A DNA stretch of 64,000 nt, from contig JAPFBL010000068.1 of assembly GCA_026182355.1 (NCBI GenBank), positions 3,737,001 to 3,801,000 of the forward strand, written 5' to 3'. Both the position numbers and the translations under genes were made by a program. How positions within the stretch are numbered: the stretch's first letter is position 1; the number at the start of each line of letters is the position of its first letter. The DNA is from Hermatobates lingyangjiaoensis. Lineage: Eukaryota; Arthropoda; Insecta; Hemiptera; Hermatobatidae. Positions 45,365-58,041 of the stretch are shown here, piece after piece. Below the pieces are notes generated by a model that saw nothing but the letters and a program-made list of their open reading frames with translations, searched no databases and was not told the DNA's origin.

Positions 45365-47865
45365 GCAATTTTATTCTGTGGAGAAACAACTAAATAGAAT
45401 AGAATATTTTCCATGAAAATTGTTGTCAATGTCGAATAAATACTTGAAATTTGCCATATTCATATGAAGAGCTAAAAATGATATCCGTGCAATGGTGTTC
45501 ATGCTGTTAGATTTAGTTAATAAAGGTTATCTGCTCTTATCAGTTTAGATCTGACAAAGCTGACATTCTTGACTAACACTAGGACTCCAATCTCTATGTA
45601 TAAATTTAACGCTGACTCCGCCTGAACAGATCTGGAAATAACTGAGAATCATATTGTAACTGCTTTGAGCCAGAAAAGCAGTAAGATCAGGATAAAAGAT
45701 TTCCAACAGCTGCATTGCAGACACGATATTAGGGTCCACACGATAGAATGCACGTCCCACTTTACAAGGCAATCTTGTATTCTTTGTCTGCTTCTGTTAT
45801 TTATGTCCCTAAAATATCTAACACAGTAAAATTGCAAACAGCTAAAACAATAATAAATAAATTTCAAATCCTTTTTGTATACATAAAATAATCTTGTAAC
45901 AATAATTTAAGGTCCACAATCTACTTTTCTATTTGCAAACTAATTTTTCTATCCGTAATTAATTATGTCATTCTAATGTTTATGTACAGAGATATTTCGC
46001 CAATTATTTTAAACATGTTATGACTTCTTTTGACTGGTCAAATAATGTCTTAAATTTTGTGATTAGTGCGCATTCCAACTCCCACCACAATAAAACGTTT
46101 GATTTATTGTAGTACTGTTCCACGGCTACGAAAGCAAAACTTCAAATTTGCTAACAAGCAGTAACATATGTGGACCAATATGAACTATTGAAGTAGGAAA
46201 AAGATGTAACAAGCTACACAGATAGCTACATAATAGTATTGCTATGTTAATAAGTAAAGAACATAGAAACACTAGTTACATAAGGCTTAAGGAGTGATAT
46301 TTTAACATGAGACCAACAGTCGCTAAGCCACCATAGGAAAGGTACTTGTCAGTAGAGTATGCAAAAAGTTTATTAATTTTTGCTGTGTTTAGGTCATTTT
46401 AAAAACTGTTAATTTCACATTTATCATTCTTAATTTTAGATATAAATTCAATGAAAACTGGATAATTATGTCAATGTAACTAAAAAGGTCAACCATCCCT
46501 TCCACTCGATTAAACCAGTTCATCAAAAATCTTCCATATAAATAACCACCTATAAATCATTTTTTTTACAATTATCATAAATTATATTATATTTTAAGAT
46601 TATTGAATAAAAAAAATAAGGAACTATTAAGTTTATTTAATATAAAATATACCATGTTATTAAAGTAAATTAGAAGTGTTTTTAAATTAAATTAAAAGTT
46701 ATTAAATTAAAAGTATATTCATGGTGTAGTTTACAAATAGAAATTTCTTTTTAAATAATTTTTTCAAATAAAAATGCCATTTGAATATGTTGGCAATAAA
46801 ATACTAATATTTGTAAACTGATTATGTATGAAAAAATTCATTCATTTTACATTCTAATATGTTAGACTAGCAGACGTAGCTGCCTTTGATGGGTATTTAA
46901 ATATTATTATATTTATAATAAAATTTATTATAAAAATTTAGAGATAAAGTGAGATATTCCAAAATATTATTAAAATTATAGATTAGTAGAAAATATCACC
47001 ATTAGTACAGCCCATAACTGTCATTAGATCTGGAGTTTATTTTATGTTTTACAGATTTAGATATTGAGCTCAAATTTGATTTTATCCAAGACATACTTCT
47101 TATATAGTACACGGGTTGGTAGGACGCACTTTTTTAAAGCAAGCAAAATATGATAAACAAAACGAAATTAAAATCAACTAACAATACCTACTTGCTACAG
47201 TAAAAATACCGGTATACCAGATTTCTTGCTACATACCTGTATAACTGTGCAGCTAGCCAAACACAGCTTAAAAGTTTCTACTTTCAATTTCTATTCTAAT
47301 CCATTCAAGTTTTAGCTTCTAAGTTAAGCATGAAAAAAATTTACTCTCAAAGTTTCAGTTAGCTATGACTTATGTGATTGAGTTCACTTGTGACAAAAAT
47401 TTTTGACAAACAGAGAGACATTTTTCAAGGGCTGGATTCGGTTTCTCAAATGTATAAAACATAAAATTTATAAATGTAATCATAAAGATAACTTGAAATG
47501 AGCAGTTCTAAGTATTGTACAGATAAAACATTTCTACTATTTATATAGATTGTTGTTATATTGAAAGAGGTCACTTAATTTACGTTTGTTTTTACTTTTT
47601 CTAAGAAACTCTACAAAAAAATTGTAGTAGTGGCTTCAACATACTAGTTATAACATAACAGTGGGAGAAGTAGACGGAAAAAATTAGGGTGCAGAAAGTT
47701 ACGAGATTGGGGTTGGTTCTTAAGCGACTATATAACTGTATCCACTAATGAGGAAGTCAAACCATAATAGCCAAGCAGAATTTAACGCTTTTAACTACAC
47801 TAGAGCACTTAAGGAACATCCATAAAACAGAACAAAAGGAGACCGACATTCGAGATTTTAATCGT
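45365..47865. other. very AT-rich DNA without a recognised gene
   Basis: The stretch 46550-47000 is almost entirely A/T. Overlapping minus frames at 45545-45867 show no recognisable domain. Confidence 0.45.
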
Positions 47866-47868
47866 GAT

Positions 47869-48042
47869 TAACCCATTAAAGAGAACTGTTTATTAAAATT
47901 GCGAAGATCCATTCAATGGAAGATCTTAAGATCCATTCACATTAATCTTAATGACTAACCCATTAAAGAGAACTGTTCATCAAAATTGCGAAGATCCATT
48001 CAATGGAAGATCTTAAGATCCATTCACATTAATCTTAATGAC
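47869..48042 (+). repeat. 87-bp tandem duplication, two units
   Basis: Units 47869-47955 and 47956-48042 start with TAACCCATTAAAGAGAACTG and differ at about two bases (TTATT versus TCATC). Each contains the inner short repeat AAGATCCATTCA twice around an AAGATCTTAAGATC near-palindrome. Such high identity points to a recent local duplication. Confidence 0.92.
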
Positions 48043-48049
48043 AGGTACA

Positions 48050-51000
48050 ACCATGGGCTTTACTGATTTGATATCTTATGCTTTTTTATTGTTATCTAAC
48101 TTCGCAATTCTAGACAAAACAGTCAGAGTAAAAACACATGAAATAATCGAATTAGAATCGACTTCAGACTTAGTTTAAAACAAACTATTTGAAAACAAAT
48201 TTCACACAAACACAAGGTGGAGTCAATTTAATTTCGCCTAAATGCAGAAAGTTCCGTTGCATCTGCATGAGTCACGACGGACCAGAAGAGTTTCCTCAAG
48301 TTTCACTCATACTAATTAGCAGCAGACTAATTTAATTATAAATTAAACTGTCTTAACGGTGTTTACGGTAAGCAATGACAAGTTAAAGTAGGTGTGTTTA
48401 GCCATGACCCACAATTTCATTAGTGGATCATTACTCAAAAAACACTTCGAAAATTTTTTAATTTTATCTTTCAAGAGCCACTGTTAAACATGCCATTATT
48501 TACCTTTTCATGTTTTTCTAGAGTGGCAAAATATGGTACTTATGTTGTTGGTTACATCAGATTGATACAGATGAGGTAGGAGGACGGTTGATCCTAAAAT
48601 CGATATCCTGTATTTACCTTATTGTTACAGACAGTGAATTGTAAGGCGCGCATGGCATCGCGCCATTACAAGCTTGGTAATAACGGATTTACGCAACCGT
48701 GAAGGGCAACCATCAGATCTGGAGCACTACAATAGTACACATCAGTACTGCTGATCTCTTGCAGCTGAACACTCAAATTCCAATCAACACTGCACAGCCA
48801 ATGTCCTGATGACCCTATTACAGATGATTTAAAATTTTAAAAAATAACCTGTGTTCAACATCACAAGAAGCTCACTGTGATGCTTTCTAATGTAGGAAAT
48901 TGAAATATCATTTTAAACTCTCGTTTGAAGAAGACTTAAAGTCATAGGTCCTCTTCTGTTAACACCCTTGGCATAACTGAAATATATTAACAAAAATGAA
49001 CTATAAATAAGTACTCAAGATTGTGAATCAAACCGATTGCTTGGTATTTTCAGAAAATGGACAAAGAATTAACTGGTGGCCTTTCTACCTGATCACCCTA
49101 ACTTACCCACCTACCTTAGGTGGCACCCTAACAATCACGAAAAGTAAGTACATATCAGGGCATGATGATTAAGTCATGTGATGATTAGGTCATGAAAATT
49201 AAGCATGACATATCAGGGGGATAGAAGAAAGGACGAACATGGAGAGAGGAAATAGAAGAGACTGAGGATTTCGAGCCGTGAGGAGGGAGCAGATCGGAGA
49301 AGCCAAAGGAGGTTGGATTGAGGGAGAGGTGCAGTCGGAATAGGGAATTGTTTTACATATTCATCGGTTGGTTTTGAACTGGAGCGTTAGGGTATTTGAG
49401 ATAGAGAGATTCAGATGGAGTGATGCAGGGATTTCACTAGATATAAGCTGAAGGAGACCTCTCATGAATTATTTCGTCAAGCTATCTCTACAGGTGAATG
49501 TTTAAAGTTTAGACCAAGTAGTAATGAACAGAAAGCAGTCAACCAGCATTTGGAGAACTAACTTGCAAAAATTAAGCCTACAATAAAAATAAAAGAACAA
49601 CGCAAGCTACTAACTTCACTCTTCAGTAATCAGGTTATTCAGAACATTAGAACAAAACTACTTTTCATGACATGTCAATCATATCATACCAAAACCCATA
49701 AACGAACTAAAATCATAAGATTAATCCAAGCCAATCCCTCCATAACTTATCTCTCTATCTCTCTCTCTCTCACTCACACACACCTCTCTCTTTAATTTTC
49801 TCCCTCAATTAGAAAAAATGGTGCTCCAAAAGGTTTTCTTAAAATTAAAATTACATAAAACTCAGATTAATTACAAGCAAACAGTGACCACGATCAATGA
49901 TTCATCATCAGAACATAAAGCTCCGTCAGGCACAGCGATGACTCCACTCGATTTTGATATGCCAAACTGAAAACATTTCTCTCACTTTTTCTTCTCTTCT
50001 AGCTAAAGTGAGGGTTTATGAACGGAGAGGATAAAAAGTAGGAAGGGTGAATGGCAGTATAATATGACCTGTAAGGGTGAATGAACCTACCACCTTCACC
50101 ACCACGCCTACTCTTATACTCTTACAAACAAAATATTAGCTTTAAGTAACAACATTGTAACCGCTAATCGTATATGTAACAATAAAAGTAATTAACTAGT
50201 TACGAGGCTCGAAAGCTTGTTAACTAAAATGTTTTAAGTAATAGATATACAGTAATTACCAGTGAGGTTCATTAGCTTCAAACCCTAGAATTCCCTTAGG
50301 GAGAGCTCATAGTACGTGTGTCTCTGCCAAATTTCTAATGCTAAACCACCCACTCAGCGCAAGATAATTAAACAGCTTGAAGTAATTAGCATTAGCAAGA
50401 AAGTCATGGATGCAGAAACTGCTGCAAATTTGAATAATATATATGTAATATTAATATTAAATAATTGAAATGTATTGACTGCCTCATAGATTAATACTAC
50501 TATAAAGTCGTAATCTGTCAGCTTTCCAAGTTGAAATCAAACTCACTTATGCCAATGTTTCGGTTTTTATTTAAAAACTTTTTTATAGCCAGAAGTAAGA
50601 ATTCATTGAATAAGAAAAACTATATACTTTTATATTACTGGAGGACTAGCAATGTAGAAGTTTATAGTTTTCTTTTTCAATGAATTCTTTACTTTTGCCT
50701 GCATAAAAGGCTTTAAATAAAAACCAAAATGTTAGAATATGACGGTGTGATCATTTTCTAAAACCAAAAATTATGTTAGTGGAAAACTAACATATTACGA
50801 CTTTATATTAGTATTGATCCATAAGATGGACAAAATATTTCAATTATTTATTAAATAAATTATTATGATGTAAATAATGTAAACAGCGGGAGAGACAGAG
50901 AGAGATGGAGAGAAGTTGATAAAAGGTATGAACCTTTAATATAAACAATATGTTATAACATATATACATAATAAAATATATTGACTATCTGATAAATTAA

Positions 51001-53145
51001 TAATCAAATAAAACCGGAACTAGGTCAGTTTTCCAAGTTCTAACCGACCCCTCGAATAGATTCAAAATTTAACATGAGTTGGTTAGTTTTGCAGATTGAC
51101 AACTAACTTTTAATGATGACTTTTCGGTTTTAGACTGATAAGACTAGAAATATTGTGACTTCTGAGGCATGATCATCCTTTGGAGTTTAGTAGCATTGAA
51201 AGGCAAGCAGAATGAATGCTGATGCTTTGAGAACGAGGGAGTCCTCCGACTATTGACTTAGGTATCCACCCAATAAAACTACCTAGGAGTAACGTTTTTA
51301 TTTTCAGAAATACTGTAATGAAGAAACCGAAGTCAAATTGTTATAAACGTTGCACAGTTAATTCAAAAAGAGGTTATATACATCTAAATTCTTGAAATGA
51401 AAGTAATAAACTACTTTAATAGATAATAAAAAGGAAGAAGAAATCGTTAAAGTTACAAGTTTTAGAATTAAAGGGGTGGTGAAAGTCGTAAAGTGTCTAA
51501 AAGAAGCAGATGAATGGGGTGAAAGAAAAAAACACTAAAATAATTTTCACTTGCCTCTACAGATCTCAAAAATTGCAAATGTCCTTCAGTTTTATGTCAG
51601 ATACACTGAAGTAACAATTTAGGTAAAATATTTCTCGTAAATCTGCTAACATCCAACATCTGATTAGAAACCCCAAGAAAAAAACATACAGTCCTACGAA
51701 AAAAAGTAATATAAACTTCATTTTGCATTAAACAATACTCATTTTGAATTTGCAGGTTGCCCAACATATAATTATAATTGATAGTAGAATTGTGCTTTCT
51801 ACATTTTTACATAACTGTAAGTACAGAATAGTGATAAATAGTACAAACATGTTACCAGTCGTACAGTTGACGGATCAAAGAAACAGTATGAGTTAATAAT
51901 ACCATTATTAATGAGGTAATAATACCTGTTTTGACATATTGCACCATATGGTACCTTTCTCAACGTGCAAAAATCAACAATCAAATATAATAAAATCTGT
52001 CAGTTTTGTTTGTTTGTTAACAAACTCTTCTCAGTATTTTAAAGATGATTTATTACGAAACCACATTAACTAGGATAAAATGGAAATTCATATTTTTTAT
52101 ATATACTTTAGGGTGCACTGCAGATGACGTCTTTCACACTTTTTAATACGTATTCCGATTTACATCACTTATTATATTTATATACGTATTATTTTTTACC
52201 ACTTTAATGATGCACCGTACTCGTTCTCTATACTCTACTACTAATGAACCAAAATTAGTATTAATTAATACAACTGGAAGAGATGGTTGACTTCTTAGTC
52301 ATGTCAATTTCTAAATACGCAAAACGGATACGAAATTGACAGCGAAATGTTGAAATAAAAATATTCATAATCAATTTATAGGAAAATCCAAAACTGCAAA
52401 CTTTTAAAAATTTTATACTCTAGAAATTGTATACCCTAATTAGTAACGTCATCTAATCCGTATAAATCTTGGAAAAACTATTTAAAGGGAAATCTGGTGG
52501 CTGTGACTTGTTTTTAAATGTTGACATTCATCTACCAATGATACACCATTCTTACCAAGCAGTTTCATATCAATCCTCTTTCATTTTATCATCTGAAAAT
52601 TTTTCATTCGTTTGAACTTCTTTGAAACTAAGGCAAAAATGAATTTCTAGTAAATGTTAAAAAGCATTCCATTCTGAATTTATGTCTCTAACCATAATTA
52701 TAGACCATATTATTTCACATTTATTAATCAGACATCCCAGAACATTAATCCTATTCTTTTTCCACTCCAATTCTCTCTCAATCACAACACTAATACCAAG
52801 TTAACTAAACCTCACACCTATTTCTATGTGGGTATCTTTAAATTCTATTACTTCAGCATATGACAAAAAAGACTATTTATAGTTGTACTTTGTGTAACCT
52901 GAGGAAAACAGTACGAATTGAAAAGTTTTATTTTTATAAAAAAAAAATATATTTGAAGACTTCATTAATCTGTAATGTCAAAATGAATAAGTACCACACT
53001 CCGAATCTAAAAATCTATACATCAATGAATAATCTGAGTACGGCAACACTGATGCCGTTGGTGTTATCAGGTTAGGATGCAGGGGCAAAACACGCAAAGG
53101 TCGAACACTGGCCCTTTATGATAACAATCTTCTAAATTTTACCTA
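48050..53145. other. no gene recognised; GC-balanced patches and one inverted repeat
   Basis: Balanced patches occur at 48230-48420, 48640-48820 and 50205-50400. The last contains ATAATTAAAC and GTAATTAGCATTAGC homeodomain-type sites. A (CT)n/(CA)n stretch lies at 49750-49792. Frames at 51799-51984 and 52860-53075 are unremarkable. Confidence 0.4.
50554..50733. repeat. inverted repeat, about 76-bp arms
   Basis: CGGTTTTTATTTAAA and AGTAAGAATTCATTGAATAAG in the left arm (50554-50630) are matched inversely by the right arm (50658-50733). The minus-strand left arm reads CCGAAACATTGG, like the 3' half of the hammerhead-like motif, but the CUGANGA half is absent. Confidence 0.7.
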
Positions 53146-53148
53146 ACT

Positions 53149-53341
53149 CAAAAGTATTTAGATAAGGGATCATTAAGGAGTACAGGCAGAGGGACCGACT
53201 GCTTAACGTCCTCTCAGAAGAACGACATGCTGAGATTTTTTTCACCTCCAGCATGGATAAATCGAGGACCAGAGTGGGAACTGAATCCCTGATCTACCAG
53301 TACAGAGGCGAGCATAAGTCTCTGGGCTACCCTGGCCCCTA
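53149..53341 (-). mobile_element. tRNA-derived SINE, copy B
   Basis: On the minus strand it starts AGGGGCCAGGGTAGCCCAGA (A-box-like TAGCCCAGAG), has a B-box-like GGATTCAGTTCCC, then GAGAGGACGTTAAGCAGTC and a TACTCCTTAATGATCC end. The order and spacing match copy A at 4559. It may have used a different tRNA-like head region, since the mid part has drifted. Confidence 0.7.
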
Positions 53342-53344
53342 TAC

Positions 53345-55130
53345 AACTCAGGTAAGTTTTTAAGGAGAAATTAGACTGCCAGAAGTGTTAGTCTTTATAA
53401 TGGACTAGTACACCACCACTGCTTTGCGTATCATTCAGCAAATACTACTAAAAACTATATAAAAACCAGCAAGTAATTCAAGAGTTTTTTTTCATGTTCG
53501 TCATTTCCATGTTGCAGAGTATCAGTGCTAACCTTTCAAGCGAATGAACACTTATTAGAATGAAGTTATGGAACAAATATGAATTTAAATCATACTAATA
53601 GATTAAATATCATATAGGAATTCAGGAAAGAGTAGTTTTAGCAACTACCATTCATTAATGCAGTTCTTAATTGCAACAATAGAATGAAGTGTAAACAATT
53701 ACAACATTGTCAGAACAAGCATTAATATAAAAATGTTCAGTAAGAATATCTGCACCACTGACGACTGAATGTCGACAAGAAACAAATAGCAAACACCAAT
53801 TTTAAAATTTTGTTTAGCATTTCGAGGGCAATTTCAGAATAGTTCTAAAGTGATTTCATTTTAAAATATTTTGCCATCCATTTTTTTATATATTTCAACT
53901 CTTCAAAACTTTTAAAGATTGATACATAGGAATGATCTGAAATAGAGCGCTTTAAAACGTAGTAATGAATGTACCATTTGAATCATAGCAGCGTGGGCAC
54001 AGGGGGTATTAACCCTTACAGTCATCGAAAAGAGTACCAAAAACGCAACTTCTTGTATATACATTATCTTAATATATGAACTAATTTTTGAATATATTTA
54101 TATCAAAATTTGACCAGGAAATCATAAAAATGAGACTCCACTGTTTTAATTGGATGTCATTAGGCATTTCTATAACGGAGCCACAGTCAGCAACCTGCGC
54201 CCGAGTCTTGGATGGTTGTTTTCGTAGGTAGTGTTGTTTTTCACTCAGGCATGTTACACAGATAATGTATCTTGGTAAATAACAGTCAGTTTAATATGCA
54301 TGCAGACTGCAATCTGAGGATGTTTGAAATGAATTCCTAATTATATTAGTGTGCTGAGGAAAAAGTTTTGCGTAATTTATAGAGTCCCTATCACCAAACA
54401 GTGCTAATAAACCAAGAACATATTAATATTTCTTTAAAATATTTTAATTCAAAATGGTTCATATATTATACTACATATGAGTAATAATGTGAAAGGAATT
54501 GAAGAGTAATACTTAGCATGACAAGAGCCTGAAAAATGACTCGCTTCCATCGGACGAGATCGAGCGATTTGGATGGAAGCAAACAGAATTCCAGGGTCCC
54601 AACTCATTTCTAAGGCCATGAATTTCATTTGCGACCACTTTAAATAATTGCTAGAAGCAGAATTAGTTTCTTTCCTCCTCTGCTGACAGCTGCTGCTTAA
54701 CCCTCCCTCCAAAAGAAATTCCATTAAGAGTCCATTTATTTATTTCGCCCACTCTTTACAAGCCACCGCTCCGAGATGATCGTGCATCTATTTTTATTAG
54801 GCAATCAGCTGTTTCAGCCATAGCTTTAAAAATAGCCGCAAAACCATTCTCATTTCTTATATCGCACAGTTATCAACGTCTACCCAAATGGACTCTCCTC
54901 TTTAATAATCTCCGTCTTAGTTTGAATAATAGCAAACTCTTAGAGCACCCCTTACATATATGATATATGGTAGTTTTCATGTTTCTCAAAATTTACGACA
55001 ACCATACTGGATTCATACACAAATTTACAAACTTATACTACAATACTCTTTTATTATATTCTGTATAGGAATATATATACATTCATAAACTTAAAATAAA
55101 CTGTGACACATAGACAGAAACATAACTAAG
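53345..55130. other. mostly AT-rich; contains a candidate conserved block
   Basis: No gene was recognised. The region 54480-54870 stands apart in composition and is described separately. Confidence 0.45.
54480..54870. promoter_or_regulatory. candidate conserved non-coding block
   Basis: This block has balanced composition and dense transcription-factor-like sites: CAGCTGCTG and CAGCTGTTTC E-boxes, TTTATTTATTTCG (forkhead-like), TTTTTATTAGG (Caudal/Hox-like), ATGATCGTGCAT, and CCATTAAGAG. A 91-codon minus frame (54449-54724) spans part of it but shows no domain and little codon bias, so I do not call it coding. Conservation is untested. Confidence 0.28.
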
Positions 55131-55135
55131 ACTCA

Positions 55136-55179
55136 CTTTTCAATATTTCGACCGTAATGGCGGTCGTCCTCAGGAGAAG
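55136..55179 (-). ncRNA. hammerhead-ribozyme-like motif (AUAU class)
   Basis: On the minus strand: stem I CUUCUC, core CUGAGGA, extra C, stem II GACCG/CGGUC around CCAUUA, GAA, palindromic AUAU, U at the cleavage position, closing GAAAAG. Five of six stem I pairs form. Stem II is fully paired; the extra C can also face G12, extending the helix by one. All invariant core bases are present. Downstream GTGAGTC resembles the flank of the copy at 42173. Confidence 0.55.
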
Positions 55180-55239
55180 AAGTGAATTGACGGAGGGGTG
55201 ACAGTCAACTCATATATATATGTATATATAAAGTATATA

Positions 55240-55475
55240 TATAAAGTATCGACCGTAAAATAGAAACAAAATTAAAGTTTATCAGGACTCCGTTAATTCT
55301 TCAGGTTCAAATTAAACTTTCATTGCCAACGTTTTTTCTTATTTAATACGTTTTTCATAGTCCTACAAAACAGAGGAAATATAAGAAATATAGTTTTAAA
55401 TAAAAACAGTAACGTTTTTAAATGAGAGTTTAATTTTAACCTGAAGAACTGTCAGAGTCCTGATAAATTTTAATG
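55240..55475. repeat. dispersed repeat family 'CCTGAA...CCCGATAAAC', inverted pair
   Basis: Copy 3 (55240-55345) is on the minus strand and still has the GTATCGACCGTAAAATAG end. Copy 4 (55427-55475) is on the plus strand and carries TAACCTGAAGAACTGTCAG and GAGTCCTGATAAATTT. The pair is head-to-head with about 80 bases between, as in the hammerhead-motif palindromes. Confidence 0.7.
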
Positions 55476-55479
55476 TTGG

Positions 55480-55507
<28 letters not shown>
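55480..55507. repeat. (TA)n microsatellite
   Basis: Uninterrupted TA dinucleotides lie directly after repeat copy 4. Confidence 0.9.
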
Positions 55508-55510
<3 letters not shown>

Positions 55511-55543
55511 AGTTTACCTTTGACTTTTCGCCACTTAACTTCC

Positions 55544-55585
55544 TTTCCTGAGGACGACCATTAAAAGGGTCGAAATATTGCATGT
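55544..55585 (+). ncRNA. hammerhead-like motif, weak stem I
   Basis: Core CUGAGGA (55548-55554), extra C, stem II GACC/GGUC (55556-55559 and 55568-55571), GAA (55572-55574), AUAU (55575-55578), U, then GCAUGUG. The core and stems II and III match the AUAU class, but the flanking strands pair poorly, so stem I is decayed or differently placed. Confidence 0.45.
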
Positions 55586-55679
55586 GAACCCTAGTATCTG
55601 TTTTTCATTTGTGCTTCTCAAAGTTTTCAAAGTATATATATATATATAAACATAATCATCTCAAATTATATTCTGTGGA

Positions 55680-57830
55680 TGTGTTGATTTTATTGATTGT
55701 AGAATCAAGTGAATTTTCCTAATATATACACTAAAAGTATTATCACTTGACGGGCCTAAATGAAATTAGATGGATATAGAGAACATTGTATGAAAACCAA
55801 AACTACGCAACATTGCACTAATGGAAAGGTGCTTCATGGTACTACATTTTAAAACGGGAAATATATTTAACCACTCTTCCGATCATTCCAGAAACTTTTT
55901 CCATATTTTAAATTATTTTAAAGAGCAAGGTAGGACTAAAAAGGAGAACAATTAAAAGTCCACCAATACTGCCTTATCGGATATGTTTACCTAATCCATT
56001 GACATTTCAAAGTTCAATATTAGTATATTTCTGGATGCAAATTAATTTATAAATTAATATCACAATCAATAATTAATTGAAATAATTCATAGTTAAATAA
56101 GGTATTATTAAACTGAGTCACAGTTTATAATTAGCTATCATAAGAGTTAACTTATCTATCTCGTATTTACAGCCGTAAAAATGAAAAAATAATCCATGTT
56201 TCTCAAATTTGTGCAGTTCATCTGGTTCAAAACTTGGATTAAGAGTTGAATTTCGAACTCGATAACCCGCACAACAAATTTCAGTAGCAAATTTGGTTCG
56301 GTTTCTTCATGAGATTTAAATTTATGCATGATGAAGATTCATGCATATTACACACCCCCCAAGTCCTCATCGATTCTTCTAACGTAGTAGTCATAATAAA
56401 ACAATAAATTAACTGTCAATTATTTCCGGTAATGATATGAATGATGATTCATCAAATTTTATTCTAATAAAAGTCATAGTTTTGATTGAGTGTTTAGAAA
56501 TGTATCTTTCTGTTTCACCAACAAACAGAAAATTGAAAATAAAACTGTTAAAATGTAATAAAAAAAAATAAACTTATTTAAAAAATAATGAAAAGGTCAT
56601 TGGAAATCAAACCATTGGAAATTAAACCCTAATGCACAGAATGATATACAATATCTGTCATTAGAAATTAATATTACACTCCCTAAGTAACATGGAAACA
56701 CCAAACAGACATGAAATACGGCTTTCAGGAGCAACCAAGACAAATATATATCCCCACTTCACATGAAAAGCATCATCGTAAATTAGAATAAAAATATTTG
56801 TCGAGGCTCACATGACATGCCATATGAAACGTCTAAAGGTATTTCATAAATATACGTCAATAGAAATAGAAGGAAATTGACATAGTCTGAAAGCACCAGC
56901 CAATACACTCCATCTCATCAGCCCCAAGTCAGCCCTCTCTGTATATATTGCCTTTGCAAACATTCCAAATATCTTGTTTCGCGACAGCAGTACATAATAA
57001 CAGGTAAAGTTCATATTTCATACATATAATTGGCATGTTATTTTAACAAACACAAAAAAGATTTCACAAAACACCCGAAATAGTAATCAACCTACAAACC
57101 GCAGATTTAACAATTAAGATATTTAATAAAGAACTGAGTTATCTATAAAACCATCACATACAGATAGCAGTACTATCTACAACTGCAATGAACCTAGAAC
57201 ACAGAAATGAACAGCGATATAGCGGTCAAATTGTGTTGTATAATCTAATCAGAGATGCATGCACTGTAAACAGAATCAGAAAACAGTGCTTAAAACACGG
57301 AAAAGAAAGAACGGCAGCATGCTACGAAGAGACTGATGTCTCGTTAGCATGGGATCTATATAACCTTTTATATCTGTTCAAATAAATATACAATTTTGTA
57401 AATATTTCATAAACATTTAAAATACATATTATTTATTGTATATAAATATTCGTAATATAATGATTTCTAATCTCGACCACATATAGTATTCAACACTATT
57501 TTCCTATAACGATGTTTATCAAACGTCAAAAAATAAATCATCTTTAAGCCAAAGTTTCATCTGTATTTCTAGACAATTTTAGGGCAATCTCTCCTTCTTA
57601 CTATTATTCCTGACTTTCTTGCGGCCACGAAAATAATATATACGCAGACATTTATATAAAAGAGTTAAAATAAAGGTGGAACAGAGACAGATACAGGATT
57701 AACTCACTTCGATATCACGAACGATCATCCGAATATAAAAGTGAGTTACTCCTGTGTCTATCTGTGTGTTACCTTCGTTTTAAGTTTTTTTTTTTTTAAA
57801 GAAAAAAAAAGTCCGCTGGACCGTTTTATT
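55680..57830. other. no gene recognised; tail fragment of the hammerhead-motif repeat at 57058
   Basis: AAGATTTCACAAAACACCCG then AAATAGTAATCAACC (57058-57095) matches the shared tail seen at 41808. An imperfect inverted pair occurs at 57660-57780 (GGTGGAACAGAGACAGATAC against GTGTCTATCTGTGTGTTACC). A frame at 57188-57385 has no known motif. Confidence 0.45.
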
Positions 57831-57836
57831 TAATTC

Positions 57837-57868
<32 letters not shown>

Positions 57869-57880
57869 TATATATATAAT
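57837..57880. repeat. (TA)n microsatellite
   Basis: About 44 bases of TA repeats with one register shift lie next to the next inverted pair. Confidence 0.9.
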
Positions 57881-57957
57881 TAAGTGAAACGATTTAACGG
57901 AATCAAACAAACCAGATTCGTGGAAAGAACACAGACAAAAGAGATCACTGAAACTCA

Positions 57958-57982
57958 CTACTATATTTCGATCATCAGGTAG
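57958..57982 (-). ncRNA. hammerhead-like motif lacking stem II
   Basis: On the minus strand: CUAC, CUGAUGA, then UC where stem II should be, GAA, palindromic AUAU, A, GUAG. Stem I is perfectly paired and the core is intact, but stem II has been lost. Its inverted partner at 58042 retains stem II. Confidence 0.4.
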
Positions 57983-58041
57983 AGAGATAAAGAAGTGAGT
58001 CACTCTGAAGACAAGCGACAGTCGTGTCGCTTCTTCGTTCT

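Noticed and set aside
54449..54724. 91-codon minus-strand frame
   Set aside because: No domain and weak codon bias; the surrounding block looks more like regulatory DNA.
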